Origin: Crossaster papposus
Lineage: Eukaryota > Echinodermata > Asteroidea > Velatida > Solasteridae
Reading direction: 5' to 3'
NCBI GenBank assembly: GCA_037893245.1
Contig: JBAIAA010000436.1
Location: 62,001-126,000 of the forward strand
Length of the DNA: 64,000 nucleotides
Shown here: piece after piece, positions 11,174 through 24,263 of the stretch
Layout: every line of letters starts with the position of its first letter
Numbering within the stretch: position 1 is the first letter of the stretch
Notes under the pieces: model-generated
The model's input: only the letters and a program-made list of their open reading frames with translations
What the model was told of the DNA's origin: nothing
The model's database searches: none
Made by a program: the position numbers and the translations under genes

Positions 11174-14100
11174 TCAGGATCCTTTGAGCGAAGACAGACC
11201 GGCTCTCATGATCTCATCAACGAGTAGAAGATTGCCTGCGATCACGGTACTGTTAAGAAAAAAAACGGACAAAAATGTTAGGTCTCTGCCTAGTTCTATG
11301 TCTCCACAGAGATACACATCTCGGGAAGTTTGGTTCTGCAAATCTTTTTTAAGTAGAGATGACAAAACTTACCATGAATGAAGAATTTGCTTCTTGACGC
11401 AGTAGTTATCCCAGATGCCCGCGTCAGCTGCCACGATAGCCTCACCTGAAAAGGACGGCGAGAAATAGATTTACCTAAAGATACCGTTTGTTTCCACGAC
11501 TCGTTAGTAGCAGAAAACGATTCAGTTGAAATTAATTTTAAGAATTAGTCCATTTTATAAAATTACGAATAAAACTCGCCACGAGCAAGACCGGAAATGT
11601 CTGTCAGCAGCGAGAAAGGCCGGAACTGTCAAGGGTGTGCTTCCCGATACCATCGACCTGAACCTGCCTCGCATCAAGTTTCGTTAAAAACAATCCCACG
11701 CCTCGGTGAATGTTACAATAATCCCGGCGCTAACTGGGTTAAAAACTGAGTGCTTGCCTTGCAATGCGAACTCTCTCCCCTCCCTCCCTCCTCCCCAAAA
11801 AACACCTCAGAAATGTTGCCCAGACTGACCGGTAGATATATCAACCCCAACCAGCTGCTTGGTCTCTGCATATTCCTCTTGCAACTTGACGATGACCTCC
11901 TGGGGATCTAGGCCAGAGTTCTGGGACAGGACCTTGGGGATGATCAGCAGAGCATCGGCGAAGGCCTGCACACCTAGACGAGCACGGCCCTTGACCGTCT
12001 CCTTGAATTTCATCAGGTTGGAGTGGATGGCCACTTCTAAGGCACCGGCACCGGGCACAACGGCAGCTAGTAGAAGGTCAAAAGGGGAGGTAAACTTCAG
12101 CCGAGCAATTTGATATGAAACACCACTTGTGTAAACTTAAGTTCCCTTAGTAAGTATGAAAAAAAGGAAGGGCTAGGGTCAAAGTCATTCAAGCGATATA
12201 AAATAATGTGAACTGTACATCAACCCTAATGGGGATTTTCTCACCATCTTCGATTGCATTCTTGACGGCACGTAGACCATCGTGAATAGCATCTTTAATC
12301 TGGGTCAGAGTGTGCTTGTTGGGTCCTTTGATCAGGATGGTCACAGAGCGAGGGTTGGCACACTCCTCCACAAAGGTAAACTTCTCTTCCCCCTGTATCA
12401 ACGACAGACATTTGAAAAAATGTTTCCATATTTCCATATTTCCATATTTCCGAGCAAAGTTGTCGTGTCATATTTTATGCAAGTATGAGTTTTATAAGAA
12501 ATATTTCATTTTTTTTTTTTTTTTGAGCTGTAGTCAACTGTCTGTGTGCAAGTTTCCCTCTGATCAGTCGATGTCCTTGTTTTTCAATTCCTGCTAGTAC
12601 CTATACAAATTTAAAAAACATTGTACAAAGTCTTGTAAAGTTTGGATTTTCCTTGATTTTTTGTTACTTCCAAGCTGCATACCCGTTATATGTAATAAAG
12701 TGATTTGTTTTCACTTGGCCTAATAATAAATCAAATGTATGGATATTTTCACAGAGTACTCAAGATATTTTTACAAGAAAAAAACCCAACTTTTCTACTC
12801 ACCAGAACATGTTCATAGACAAGCCCAGCATATCCCAGGTTCTCCACAGCTAGATCGTCCACAGAGTTCATGGCAAGTCCTCCACATGCTAAGCACAGCC
12901 TGCGAGCAAAAAGAAAGACATATCACAACAACTTGGACATTGTAACTGATCACAGGCATGTGAGTAATTACTACTAGCGTTTAGCCAATGAATAACCAGA
13001 AACAGAAGAAAACTAGGCCAGAAACAAGACGAGAAAAGATAATATTTCCAATACTTTTGTACACAGAAAGTGAAAAAAATCACAACCAAAACAGAAAAGA
13101 AAATGCTTAAAAGTAGGATACACCATTTGCAGATATCGAAAATATTTACTACCGAATTATTAAGAAATATCTTACTTATTCGAAAGGAAATAATGATTCT
13201 AGGCATCCAGCAAAATGATTGCGCTAGATATCCTGCAATTGTTTCAACAAAATATAATTTTATTTTTCAGAATTCACGATCGCCGGACGGCGATCGGAAA
13301 AGAACAAGAACATAAGAATAACTGCTCCACGCCGGTTGAAAACAAACGCTGTTTTTCTCGGCATCCATGATTGTAAAACAGGTCAGTTATTTGATATTTA
13401 CTATAAAATACAACCCCCCTTTAACATACCTGTGATCGTAAGACTTGGGCAAACTCCGTGCCTGAATTAAACTGGATCTGTTCCAGGCTCTAAATGGATA
13501 TTGTACGGTATTCCCACCTATTAACATTAACCCTCCAAGGTAATTTTGCCTGAAATACAGCAATAGGTTGTTTTACACGATTTTAGCCAGTAGATATTTT
13601 TCAATTTGTGAACTCTCCAATTCGGTCTTTGATATGTCAGGAGGAATTACGTGTGATGTTCCAATAGATTGGGTGTGTTGGGTGTGGTGCTAGTGCCATA
13701 CCTTTCCATGTTTCGTCTCTTGGCTCGACGGAGCGCCACAATGCCTTCTTTAGCCAACATGTCTAACGACAAGGGGTCAATGCCCTGAAGAAAACAAGAT
13801 GAGAGGAATACCATAAATATTGTAATACACCACTTACATCCTTAATAAGGAAAAAAACAAAACATTCCTTTCTAATAAAAAAATTGAGCAAATCAGAAAA
13901 AAAAAAAATATTTTTTTGGTGGTTTTTTTTTGGGGGGGGGGGGTGGGGGGAAAGAGGGGTAGCCAGGCGCAATTTGTAATCGTATTTGTTTTTCTCACAT
14001 AATTTTTTTTTTAAATTTTATGACGAAACCAGAAATGTCGAGCACTTTCAATGTATCAGGTTGATTCCAGGATGGCAAGTCACTGTAAATCAGACACAGC

Positions 14101-17100
14101 CAACCAACGATGCAAAGCACTGATGTGATTTACTGTAGCATTGATTAAACGAACAGACGAAGTCATGGAACAAGACTAGGCTGCAGATACCATACAATGC
14201 ATACGGGTCATTCGGCCAAGTTGGAACACGGTGTCCCACCGGTTACATCCAGAACCTGTTGTGAGGCCATTTCAGTATTTTTAACTATCACTACACAGTT
14301 TAGCTTTGCATTTTTAAGTGCAACTCGCAGAATGAACCCCATATAAGCTTCAAGTTAGTTAGTAACTAACCGAATCAGTAACAATACCAAATTTAACATG
14401 GTGTACCCAAGTGTGACATTTGTTATGTTGGAACATATTTAACGGGCCAGTCAGTAAGGTTCGTACAATACATTTTGCAACATAATTTTTTTTTTTTAAA
14501 GCGATGCGGTGTCCTTGTTACATCCGAGACGAAATTTGTTCATTAAATATCCAATTTCTCTGAAAACCAACGTTTGAATGCTACCAAACTTGCTCAAACT
14601 TGTCCAACATCCAAGACAAACATCAGGAATAAATATTCAAAGAATTTAGTTTATAGAAGGCATGTAGTTAAAAATACAAAAATGTTGCACTTTGTGTTTT
14701 AACTTCATGTACTGACCCCTACGGAAGTAGGATCTCGCGTAACGTCAACATTCAGTTTACTGCGCATTCTAGTAGAGCCCTGACTAATAACCCTTATAAT
14801 TAAACTCTTGGTGGCGCCATTACCTTCTGGTTGATGACGACGAAGCCTTTGTCGTTTCCCTCGCACACCTTTCTCTTCAGCTCAATGACCCTTTTGACCT
14901 TCTCATCTGTGAACGCTCGCTCGGCCTGGACAAGCTTCTCCCGATCCGCAGCCGACTTGTAGAAGAACCCTGCGTTTACCTCACTAGAAGGCAAAACAAC
15001 GTGTTTAAAAATAAATAAATCAGGTATTGAAACTTTAACCCTAACTACCCCAAACCCATCAAATTCCAACTGCAGCTTTCGCTAGGTTTTGGCAGGTTTG
15101 GTACCAAACCGTAACAACTTGTTGTTAGACTTTGTTTGACTCAGTACCAAAGGCCCAGGGAGACCCTGTTGAATTCTGTGAGGTTCAGGACAGAAAGGCA
15201 TGAGACTTGTCAAAATGTTAGAAATGTTAGAAATTTTGAGAATGCACAGGCATTTATACGCGAGTGACCCACAGTTCCTGGTCAACTGTAAGTGTATGTA
15301 CACTTACACATTGTATGTGTGTCCCCCACTCAAGCACATAATACCACTGGCCAGTCATCACTGTTCCAAGTCAATAAAACTTCAACTGTTGGAGTTTAGC
15401 AGGTTTAGTACTGTTAGGTTCAGTACAGTGTACCAAAAATTACTGAACCTGTGTGAGCTGTTGAAGTTTGTTAGGTTTGGTATGCTTCCTAGTGCGAGAG
15501 CCTAGGGGGTTAGGGTTAAAGTAATACAAATAACACAGGTGCTATGCTAGCTACTTTACCTCTTCTCATACTCCATGGAGACGTTACAAGTCAGGATATA
15601 AGCGTCGGTGACTCGTTTCTTCATGTCTGGGTGGCGTGCCCCGTGGTCCATGACCATCCCGAGGACTAGTGTGGTGTCCAGGTCAGTCTTGTGCTGCATC
15701 TGCATTATCTCCACCATGTGCAGGTCAATCTGCTCGCTGGGCTGACGGATTGCCAGCACGGCGTCCACAATGACCTGAAAACAACCAAGAGAAAAAGAGG
15801 GAAGCTTAATATTAACCCCAACTCCCTACCCCATGTTTCCTACAAGTAACCTGATTCCTTAAAGGGATCGTATACGTTTGGTTATTACTCCAAAAATTAA
15901 TGGCAATAAAAACTTACTTGGTAAAAAGTACAGCAGCTTTGGATAGTATAATGCATTTTTAGAAACTTTTCACTTCGAAGTACTGCGGTTATGGAAAAAG
16001 ATATTACTTTTTATCCCCGAAAATTTGAATCTGAAAAGCGTTACTGCAGTGACGTTTCTCAGATTGTGTATTCCAATGCAGATTATTCTTCCTGGGTGGA
16101 CATAACCGCTCCAGATTTTTGGCAATATCTCGAAATCGTTGCCAACTTTTGAAATGAAATTTTTACAGGTTAGTTTTATGGTATATATCTATAACTATAT
16201 AGGATTGAAACAAACAGTGGGTTCCAATTACAAAACGTATACGATCCCTTTAAGTATCCTCCAATTGCAAAGTGTTAAAGCTACAAGTAACCGGGATCCT
16301 CCAAAAGCATCCAATACTTGGTAGTAGGGACCACTGCCTGAATCCTCAAAAATCCTCTAACATAGCACAAGTAACACATTGTTGGGATAAACACCCAAGT
16401 GACCTCAATCCTCTGGACTTGCCTCAGTCAACAGGTCAGCCATCTCGGCGTGGACCTTGGTGCGGAGGGAGGTACGAGCAACGCTGATCAACATGTCTCT
16501 GTCCATCTCTTTAACTACTTTAACTTCCTCCAGAATCTCTAAGGCTTTAGCCTTGGCCAACTCGAAGCCTTCCGTCACGATACGCGGATGCAGGCCCTGG
16601 GTAAAAGAAACAAATAATTGTTATGCACATGGAGTCACTACAAGATGGAGTTATGTCATAAGTTAGTAGGAACTTGCGACAGTTGATGTAAATTCATCTC
16701 TAGTTAATGGGCAGAGCACGCTTTCAATTAAAATTGTGTCAAACAGTAGAATCAAAATAAAATTAAAAAATAGGGCAACAACACGAGTTGTAGTACAAAA
16801 TCAGGATAAAAGTAGGACTTTTGCAGGCTTTCTGGAGTAGTTTTTGTTAATACTCGCCCATGTCCACAGGATCGACATTTGGTATGTTCTGCACTCACAA
16901 CACTTGTGCTCCTTAAGTCCTTAACCCCAACAATCCCCATCCAGCCAAACTCCAACACAAGGGTTTGGTGGAATCCAGCTGTTTAGTGCACAGTTTAATA
17001 GCAAAGGATGTTGAGATTTGCATGGATGAAGGTTCTTAGTAAATTAATTAACTAAGCTCTTAGAAGTACAGTTCCAGTACTCCTGCGTCCACGCCCTTCA

Positions 17101-20100
17101 TTGTGTTAAATTTTTCAGAGTTGTGAGACAAAAAAAATATAAAAAATATAAAAATAAGGTAGGAAAAAGTAGGAGCTGGTTAGGAAAAGTAGGAATACTT
17201 GAAAGCCTGAAATATGTCACCACGATTTGGAAGTTAGACTTCTGAATGTGTCTGAAGCCAAAGGGGAAGCTAAAACTCGAGACGACGGCGAGAATTTCAA
17301 CTGCGTGTTTGCACACCAAGATGTCAAAATATCCACAACCAAATATCTATATTTGGTGGAATTTATTGAGTTAAAACCACAAGATATATCAAAAAATTGT
17401 GAGCTGACAGGCAACTAGTAAGTTCCTGTTATTTAAGACGGCATCCAAACTACTTGGCTTTGGTGGCGATAACACACAACCCTATGGGAAGTGGCTACTT
17501 AGTGGCTACATTTGCTTCCATAGGGACATGTGTAATTCTAAGCTGTAGCCAAGTAGTTTGGATGCAGCCGTTGGTTTTCAATGATCCGATTTGAGTTACC
17601 TCCGATATGTAGAGGTCTGCCTGCTTGAGAAGTTCTCCAATGATGAGCACATTGGATGTAGTCCCATCACCTGTAATGTCGTCTTGGGCGGTGGCAACTT
17701 TGGCTATCATTGATGCGGTGGGATGCTGAATTTGCTGAGGATACCAAAAACAATAAAGGAATGCTAACGTATGAAACTGGCCTTACAAAGTGATATATCA
17801 ACCCTTTCGTTGCCACATTGTCTATTGATTTGACTTTTTGCAGAACTAAATTGTGCGCATAGTCATGCGAAAATCACCAGAGTGTGAAAAATGGACCCTA
17901 AGTTAAAAACTTTTTTTTCAACACAGATTTTCACTGCAATAGAATCGGTCACTGTATTTTCACTGCATTTTCACTGCTTTTTGAAATCAAAGATGTTAAG
18001 GTAAGTATTTTCATTAAACTATACTCTTTGATGTTAATTAATTATCAAGGCCATATGTGCAAAAATACGAAAATTGCGCGTGGATACTTTTGTTCTAAAG
18101 CAGTTTTCTTAAATTTGTATAATGATAACAATGTGGGAAAAATAACCATTAGAACGATTCAAAAACACTCTTTCAGCTGGTACATGGTTGATGTATGTGC
18201 GAAAAAACGTACCAACATGCCGGCTTTCTGAAAAGCAATGAATACAATCTGTGTTGTGGTTTCCTGATCGACAAAAGTCACCTTTGGCAACTTCTAGTAG
18301 TAAGGAAAGCTATTAAATTGGGTCGGGGAGTTCCAAGCCACAGCCGGTCTGAATAACTTGGTTATGACTGGTAATAACACACAAGTCTATAGGAAGTGGG
18401 TGCAGCCGTTAGCCATTGGCTTCTATAGGCGCCAGTGTTTTTTCCCGGCCGCAGCCACATGATTTAGACACTTTTATGTGATAGACGCAAAGTTTACCAT
18501 TTCATGTAGGAGAACGTTGCCATCTTTAGTCAGTTTTATTTCACCGCTCCCAGACACTAACCTGTAATTAAACAAATGATAAATCAATACCTGTAGTGTT
18601 GAAACTATAATGTGCCCCTTCGGACTTTAACCCTAACCCTCCCAAATCCTCCAAATTCCTCATTGCAAAATGCAGGATTTTGCAGGATTGAGGTCACTTG
18701 GAGTTTGATGCATTGCAGGATTTTGCAGGATTGAGGTTACTTGGGGTTTTACCCCTGCAGGAATATGGAGGATTCAGGTTATCAGGCTGAATGTGACACA
18801 CAAGGATTTTGCAGGATTGAGGTCACTTGGAGTTTGATGCATCGCAGGATTTTGCAGGATTGAGGTTACTTGGGTTTTTACTGACTGCAGCCAGGGCAAG
18901 ACTGCAGGATTTTGCAGGATACAGGCTGTATGGTCACCAGTGACCAATATTGGAGGATTTTGCAGGATTCAGGTTACTTGGAGTTTTAACAATTTAGGAA
19001 TTGGAGGATTTTGCAGGATTCAGGTTATGTGTAAGTAAAAATGGGTAGGGAGTTAGGGTTAATGAATAACTGTTTGTACTGCTTTTAGAGGGAAGTCAAG
19101 TTTGAAATTAGATCTGAATCCATGCAGTCTCCTGATTAGGCCATTTAAAATTAATAAAAAGTTTTACATCGCTGAGATTTAAAAAAATTGGTGGGGAGGG
19201 GAATTTATATTTTATATTTTTAGTTTTTTACTTTCCTTCATATCCAAGGTGTCCAAATTGTATACGTAGCGATCGTTTACTGTTCATTGTTTATTTAATA
19301 GTATCAATACAGTGTGGCTTGAACACATTGGAATGATAGTCATAGTGGAAGGAATAGGGCCTACATAGTACATCTGACATCGTTAGCCACCTGTCCAGCG
19401 TGCAGCGACTTGCCCTGTTGACTGACGATCTTTGCAGAGCGCGCTATTGCATGCCGTCAGCCACGTGACGCGACTTTTCTGAAAGCGGGTTTTGATGAAG
19501 CGATCGCGCACATCTCCCTACAAGCACTGCATGGCGCGCGCAGTTGTTATCAACGATCTTAGACCATCAATTGCATGCACAGAAGTAGCCTGAAAAAAAC
19601 AGTTTTAGAAAGCGATGTAAAACTTTTTATTGACATTGACAATGTAAGCAAGAAACCAGATGAGGATTCGTCGTGGTAAAATTGTCAATAGGGCGCTTTA
19701 GTAACGAGACGGTACGCACAGGAGACGGAGTGTTTAACCAACTGTGACGGGTCCCGCACTCTTGTAATGTTACCGTCGTGATATTTAAGCGCTTTCGCTG
19801 TGGTGCTAAAGGCGACGGGGACGCAAAGTCCGTATCCAATTCCCGCGCGCGCGCTATCGTTTAAATTTAGTCATGATCTCAACAAAGGGCCCCCAAAGTG
19901 GGCCTAAACGGCCAAACCATCAATTTATTGTATATAGATTGAGGTATAGAATAAGCTACTTACCGAACAGACATCGCCAACACTAATTGATTCCCTGTTG
20001 TTATCTTCATTCATTGTAGTACCCTCCATAGTCAGCATAGATATTTCTAGATACAAATTATTTTTTCAGCTCTCTCTCTCTTACGTCGTGTTTAGGGAAC

Positions 20101-20733
20101 GAACGCTATGTTGGCCGAGTACCGTTCCGAAAATCAACGGGACGGAGAGATTTCAGGTTGGCGCATGCGCAGTTTGTTTTTTTTCGCTCGCGTTACCGTC
20201 TCCTTGTGCGTACCGTCTCGTTACTAAAGCGCCCTATTGTTTATGGCGGTTCAACAAGAAAGCAATAAGTTTCACAATAACGTTCACAATAACTTGTAAA
20301 AACAAAACATCCCTCCACCCCCCAAAAATATATAAATATAAAAATAGGAAAACAAAATAAGGTTATAACATTAATATAATTACCCATCCCCACCCATCAA
20401 TAAAACAAATGCTAAAATTAAAAGCAAAACAACAAGATAGGCTAGGCGGTATTTTTCACTAAATAAATTGGTGCGCCCTTTTTACATGTTTTATTTTGAC
20501 TTCAATATAACGTTATGTCTTACGAGGACCGAGTTGACATCATAAATCAGTGGGTCTAACCCCACGTTAACCAACTAAGTCCAGCCCGTAACTCACATTT
20601 TGATAGTACCCTTGGGTCCTAGGTTTGTCCTCAAAACATCTTGCAATCCTTTGGCGGCACTGGTGTTGATAGCCAGGGCCTGGGCCGCTCGGGCGATCTC
20701 AGCTTTCGGATTCAGTTCTGTGATGGCTGCCAT
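11174..20733 (-). CDS. CCT6: T-complex protein 1 subunit zeta (CCT6), complete, 12 exons
   Basis: This is a group II cytosolic chaperonin subunit of the TRiC/CCT ring, which folds actin, tubulin and other clients using ATP. Exons (high to low): 20733-20597, 18561-18498, 17734-17600, 16596-16423, 15774-15560, 14983-14824, 13784-13702, 12899-12803, 12392-12245, 12066-11830, 11445-11373, 11249-11174. All phases join and give 532 aa; vertebrate CCT6 is about 531. Visible family marks are NLGPKGT (residues 37-43), the catalytic KDG (58-60), GDGTTSN (89-95), [10 protein letters not shown], and the C-terminal [14 protein letters not shown]. The start ATG opens [20 protein letters not shown], matching the usual N-terminus. 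Intron 4 uses a GC donor (GAG|GCAAGT at 16422). Introns are loaded with family A, B, D and F elements. The gene diverges from POR. Confidence 0.96.
11560..11742 (-). repeat. MITE-like family A, 5'-truncated copy
   Basis: The internal CGAGCAAGACCGGAAATGTC and CAGCAGCGAGAAAGGCCGG blocks and the right end CCGGCGCTAACTGGGTTAA are present; the left end is missing. It lies in the intron between CCT6 exons 10 and 11. Confidence 0.7.
13107..13424 (-). repeat. Repeat family F copy 3 (318 bp, TTAA-flanked)
   Basis: The left end is TTAAAAGTAGGATACACC and the right end CCCCCCTTTAA, both at TTAA. It is inverted relative to the copy at 7907 and shares ATTCTAGGCATCCAGC. It sits in a CCT6 intron, between exons 7 and 8. 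Confidence 0.7.
15035..15519. repeat. Family D element with telomere-like ends, copy 1 (485 bp)
   Basis: The left end is TTTAACCCTAACTACCCC and the right end GGGGGTTAGGGTTAAA, an inverted pair framed by TTAA. The interior contains repeated GGTTTGGTA / GTTAGGTTCAGTA words and is unlike other family D interiors. It sits in the CCT6 intron between exons 5 and 6. Confidence 0.7.
15812..16412. repeat. Family D-like repeat, interrupted by family B
   Basis: It begins ATTAACCCCAACTCCCTACC and continues with ACAAGTAACCTGATTCC, the reverse complement of the unit in the 18627-19062 element. It is interrupted by a full family B insertion at 15859-16253 and resumes to CAAGTGACCTCAATCCTC. The last unit stops about 10 nt short of the GC splice donor of CCT6 exon 4. 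The right terminal repeat is missing. Confidence 0.6.
15859..16253. repeat. MITE-like family B, copy 2 (395 bp)
   Basis: TTAAAGGGATCGTATACG at the left and its inverted partner at the right end (TTTAAG) delimit the element, nested within family D-like DNA. It is inverted relative to copy 1. Confidence 0.8.
17438..17571. repeat. Short inverted-repeat element (134 bp)
   Basis: The left arm ACGGCATCCAAACTACTTGG is mirrored by CCAAGTAGTTTGGATGCAGCCGT. A diverged relative with AATAACACACAAGTCTATAGG occurs at about 18310-18470. It lies 29 nt outside CCT6 exon 3. Confidence 0.6.
18627..19062. repeat. Family D element with telomere-like ends, copy 2 (436 bp)
   Basis: TTAACCCTAACCCTCC and GGGAGTTAGGGTTAA frame at least six degenerate copies of GCAGGATTTTGCAGGATTGA followed by GGTTACTTGG. 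It is in CCT6 intron 1, close to exon 2. Confidence 0.75.
19686..20239. repeat. TIR element (~554 bp) in CCT6 intron 1
   Basis: Inverted ends CAATAGGGCGCTTTAGTAAC, continuing as GAGACGGTACGCACAGGAGACGG, match over about 43 bp with small differences. The interior is GC-richer than its surroundings (GCGCGCGC near 19848) and has no ORF of note. No clear target duplication is seen. A faint relative of the end (TAAAGCGCCCAATAAGG) occurs at about 24105. Confidence 0.65.
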
Positions 20734-21179
20734 GTTTGTGAAATAATCGTCCGCATGGCTTTGCACTGGTAACCGCCTAAATCACACAATTCCGATTAGG
20801 CAGCGGGTACCAGTACATAGTTAAACCTTCGAGAAAGTTCTCTTATTTTGAACAAAAGAGGGCGCAATACCAATTTTACGGTAGCACGTGCAAGTTCTCT
20901 GTTATCCAAACGCCCGCCAATAAAACCTTTGGACAATATGGTCGCTTGTCAAATACACTTACCTCTCATTGATGAGTGTAATGTATAGGTTTAAGCCTTA
21001 GTATCCCATATCCATGTTCTTTCCAATACTTGTCAACTTTGCCGGCCTTTTACAATCACATTCACCACCTCTTCTTTAAATTATAGAACCATGAACACTG
21101 CATGACAACAACTCTTTGAGAGAAGTACTTTCTTTATTCCTTTGAGCCGCTTCTTAAATAACTTGAACTTGATGTCATC
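20734..21179. other. CCT6 upstream region
   Basis: This includes the presumed promoter of CCT6. I see no TATA box or other definable element, and no coding segment. Confidence 0.4.
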
Positions 21180-21487
21180 AATAATAATAATGTGAGCATT
21201 TATATATCGCTCAAACACAGAAGAAACTGGTATGAGAGCGCTTAACAAAATAAAAGGAACAAAAACTAAACCAATTAAAATAGAAAAGTCTTAAGATCTT
21301 TCTTGAACTTTGTTAATGATGTGGCATGACGGATGCACTGAGGCAAGTTATTCCATAGCTTAGGACCAGCAGCGTAAAAACCCTTGTCACCAGACAGAGT
21401 GTTGGTTTTAGGTACCGTAACTAGTCTATCATCATCGCCTGAGCGAAGTCCGGATTTCTTCGATTAATAGGGAATGATGAGGTCTGA
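21180..21487 (-). mobile_element. 3' end of a CR1/L2-like non-LTR retrotransposon
   Basis: The minus strand encodes the typical C-terminal tail of these elements: YLSDLIIPY, one in-frame stop, then DDDRLVTVPKT, AAGPKLWNNLPQCIR and KFKKDLKTFLF before a stop. A short 3' UTR follows, ending in an (ATT)n run (about 21180-21191). It is 5'-truncated exactly where the next element's 3' end begins, so the two are abutted or nested. It is dead as a mobile element. Confidence 0.75.
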
Positions 21488-23665
21488 AAGATACTTCACT
21501 TCACTTCACTTTATTTTCCACATAAACAATTGAGACAACCAACAAAGGGTTTGTATACATAATATGTGGATGGGGATCCCTAAAAAGCAAAGCTTGTCGA
21601 GTAGAGATCCCCATTTACAATTATACAAGAAAGACAGACACACGAAACGACAAATACATGTAACACCAGACATAAATATGGGAAAGACATAATTAAGAAA
21701 ACAGTAGCCTGTCCTGTAGCTGTAACCCCGTGAAATAATAAACACTTACTTTACAAATAATTATTCAATAGCATATTTTTGTATTTACGCTTAAAAAGCG
21801 AGAGACTAGATATATTTTTCAAGGAAAGGTCGATCGAGCTCCACAGCTTGGGACCCTCATGCTTCACAGTTGCTTTAGAGATTGTAGTGCGAGCATAAGA
21901 CCGATGAAAATCATGACACTGTCTTGTAAAATAAGGGTGGATGTCATAATTTTTTGAAAACATAGAACAAACAGATTTGGGTAAACTATTAGTGTTAAGT
22001 TGATGCATAAAGGAGCCCAGCTGGAGAGAGTAAATATCGTTAACCTTTAAAACATTACTATGTTCATAAAAGTTAGCATTGTTAATAATACGCACAGCTT
22101 TTTTCTGTAATTTGATAATTCTATTAATATGACCAGTACCACTATTGCCCCAAGCAAGTATACCATATGTTATATAAGGTAGAACAAGGGTATTATACAA
22201 CATCATTAAAACATCCTGGGTGAAAGTACATTTTAGCTTGGATATAATACCTATGTTTCTGGAAATAACAGTAGAAATGTGGTTAATATGTTTGCTCCAA
22301 GAAAGACCGTCATCAATATACAACCCCAAAATTTTTAAATATCAATACGTATTGAAGAAAGCTGACAGTATTTCCTATTGCTGAACAATATAATTAGTTT
22401 TTTTAATGTTAAGAGATAACTTATTTGCTTTAATCCAGGCAGATACGTTTTTCATCTCATGATTAATTGTATCAAAAAGAACATTCATATTACTGTGGCT
22501 ATAAAATAAATTACTGTCATCAGCAAAAAGAATAAAAGAAAGTACATCCGAGGATTTATCAAAATCATTAATGTAAACAGAGAATAAAAGGGGACCTAAA
22601 ATAGAACCCTGTGGAACTCCACAAGATATTTCAGAATGAGTAGACTGGGTTCCATGAATAGATACAAATTGCTGACGATTAGAAAGATAACTCCTGAACC
22701 ACTCCAAGGCAATTCCTCTGATTCCATAATATTCCAGTTTAGATATAAGAATATCATGATCAACTGTGTCGAAAGCCTTGGAGAGGTCCAGGAATATACC
22801 AATTGTAGCAAAAGATGCATCTAAGCCAGTTGTTATCTTGTCAATTAATTTAATAATGGCATGTGTAGTAGAATGATGTGCCCGAAATCCATATTGGTTA
22901 TCCGATATTATACAGTGTTTATCAAAAAATTCAATGGTGCGTTTGTAAATAACACGCTCAATAATCTTAGAAAATGAAGTAAGAACTAAAATTGGTCGAT
23001 AATTACTAGCAATGGTTGGATTGCCACTTTTAAAAATTGGAGTGATTCTGGCAATCTTCATCTTCTCAGGCACAACACCAGTTGACATAGAATAGTTGAC
23101 CATGAAGGTCAGAGGCCTGGAGATTGCCCGAATCACTTGTTTAATCAAGGTACAGCTAATTAGATCAAACCCGACACTTTTTTTGTTAGGCAATTTACAT
23201 ACAATATCAATTCTTTCTTCTTCTGTAACAGGAGATAAAAACATAGAATTAGAGTTTGGATTTGATAAATAATCAGCAAAGTTCAAGCCACTCAAATTAA
23301 TTACACTAGACAGGTTTTTACCGATATTTGTAAAATAGTTATTAAAGTGGTCGGCAATAAACTGAGGATTATTGACATTTGCACCATCAATATGAATTGT
23401 ATTTATTTTGGATTGCTGCTTATTATGAATTACACTATTGATTATTTTCCATGTGTTTTTAATATTACCTTTAACTTTTTCAAACTGTTTAGTATAATAA
23501 TTACGCTTGGAATTACGAAGGACATTGGTAAGTATATTCTTATAACGTACATACCTAGAACGATTAAAGTTTGTAGGACTTGCAATGTATCTACGATAAA
23601 GCTTATTCTTGTGGCAAATTGATTTACATAGTTGGTGCCTGATTGGTGAAACATTTGTATACAAT
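21488..23665 (-). mobile_element. Broken CR1/jockey-like non-LTR retrotransposon, RT domain
   Basis: Two minus-strand open segments are present. Segment 23664-22375 (429 codons) carries the reverse transcriptase: motif A LSKAFDTVDH, then GVPQGSILGPLLF, then the catalytic LFADDSNLF. Segment 22329-21751 is the C-terminal region (YIDDGLSWSKHI ... GPKLWSSIDLSL). They are separated by about 45 bp with a stop and at least one frameshift, so the ORF is interrupted. The endonuclease region is missing (5' truncation). The 3' end at 21488-21512 is a tandem TGAAG-type repeat, as in CR1/L2 relatives. Its function was target-primed reverse transcription; this copy cannot encode a full protein. Confidence 0.9.
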
Positions 23666-24263
23666 AGTTAAAATCTTAAACAGATCATGGAGCTTTTTAT
23701 AGCCTCATGTCAAGACTTAATAGTATTTTAAACAGCTCGATCAAGTCTCCTCTCATTCTCGATCTCCTGACCTCCAAGGGATATTTACGTGCGACCTTTC
23801 CTTATAAGACTTGTATCGATGGCTAGTGTATAAGAAGACGTTATCTTGTGATACCATCATTTGAAGACATCAACATCTTTCCCTAAATTAAGTAAACAAA
23901 ATATCCGTTCTGTCGGTCATAATTAATAAAGTTCGTGCATATGACGTAATAATACGCCCGTCGCGCGCACTGTACTTCACGACAGCGCCCCCAATGAGGT
24001 CGTTGCGTAACCGCACCGTCTGCACTTTGTTTGACCTCAATAATGGCCGCTCAGCCCGGTTACGTGGTTGGCGCGAGGTGAAACAAACCGGTAACAAGTG
24101 GTAAAGCGCCCAATAAGGCTCTTTAGTGAGGCTGCTTCTGAAATTGGGCCCTGGCTACAGCCTACCATCGTAGGATACTTGTATAAATAGAAGTCATAGC
24201 CGAGTAAATCGAAAGGAGCACGTTGGTATGGTGCGTAAATTGGGCGATAACTGGCGGCCTATA

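Noticed and set aside
18627-19062. CRISPR-like array of short direct repeats
   Set aside because: Degenerate tandem repeats without regular unique spacers, in an intron of an animal gene.
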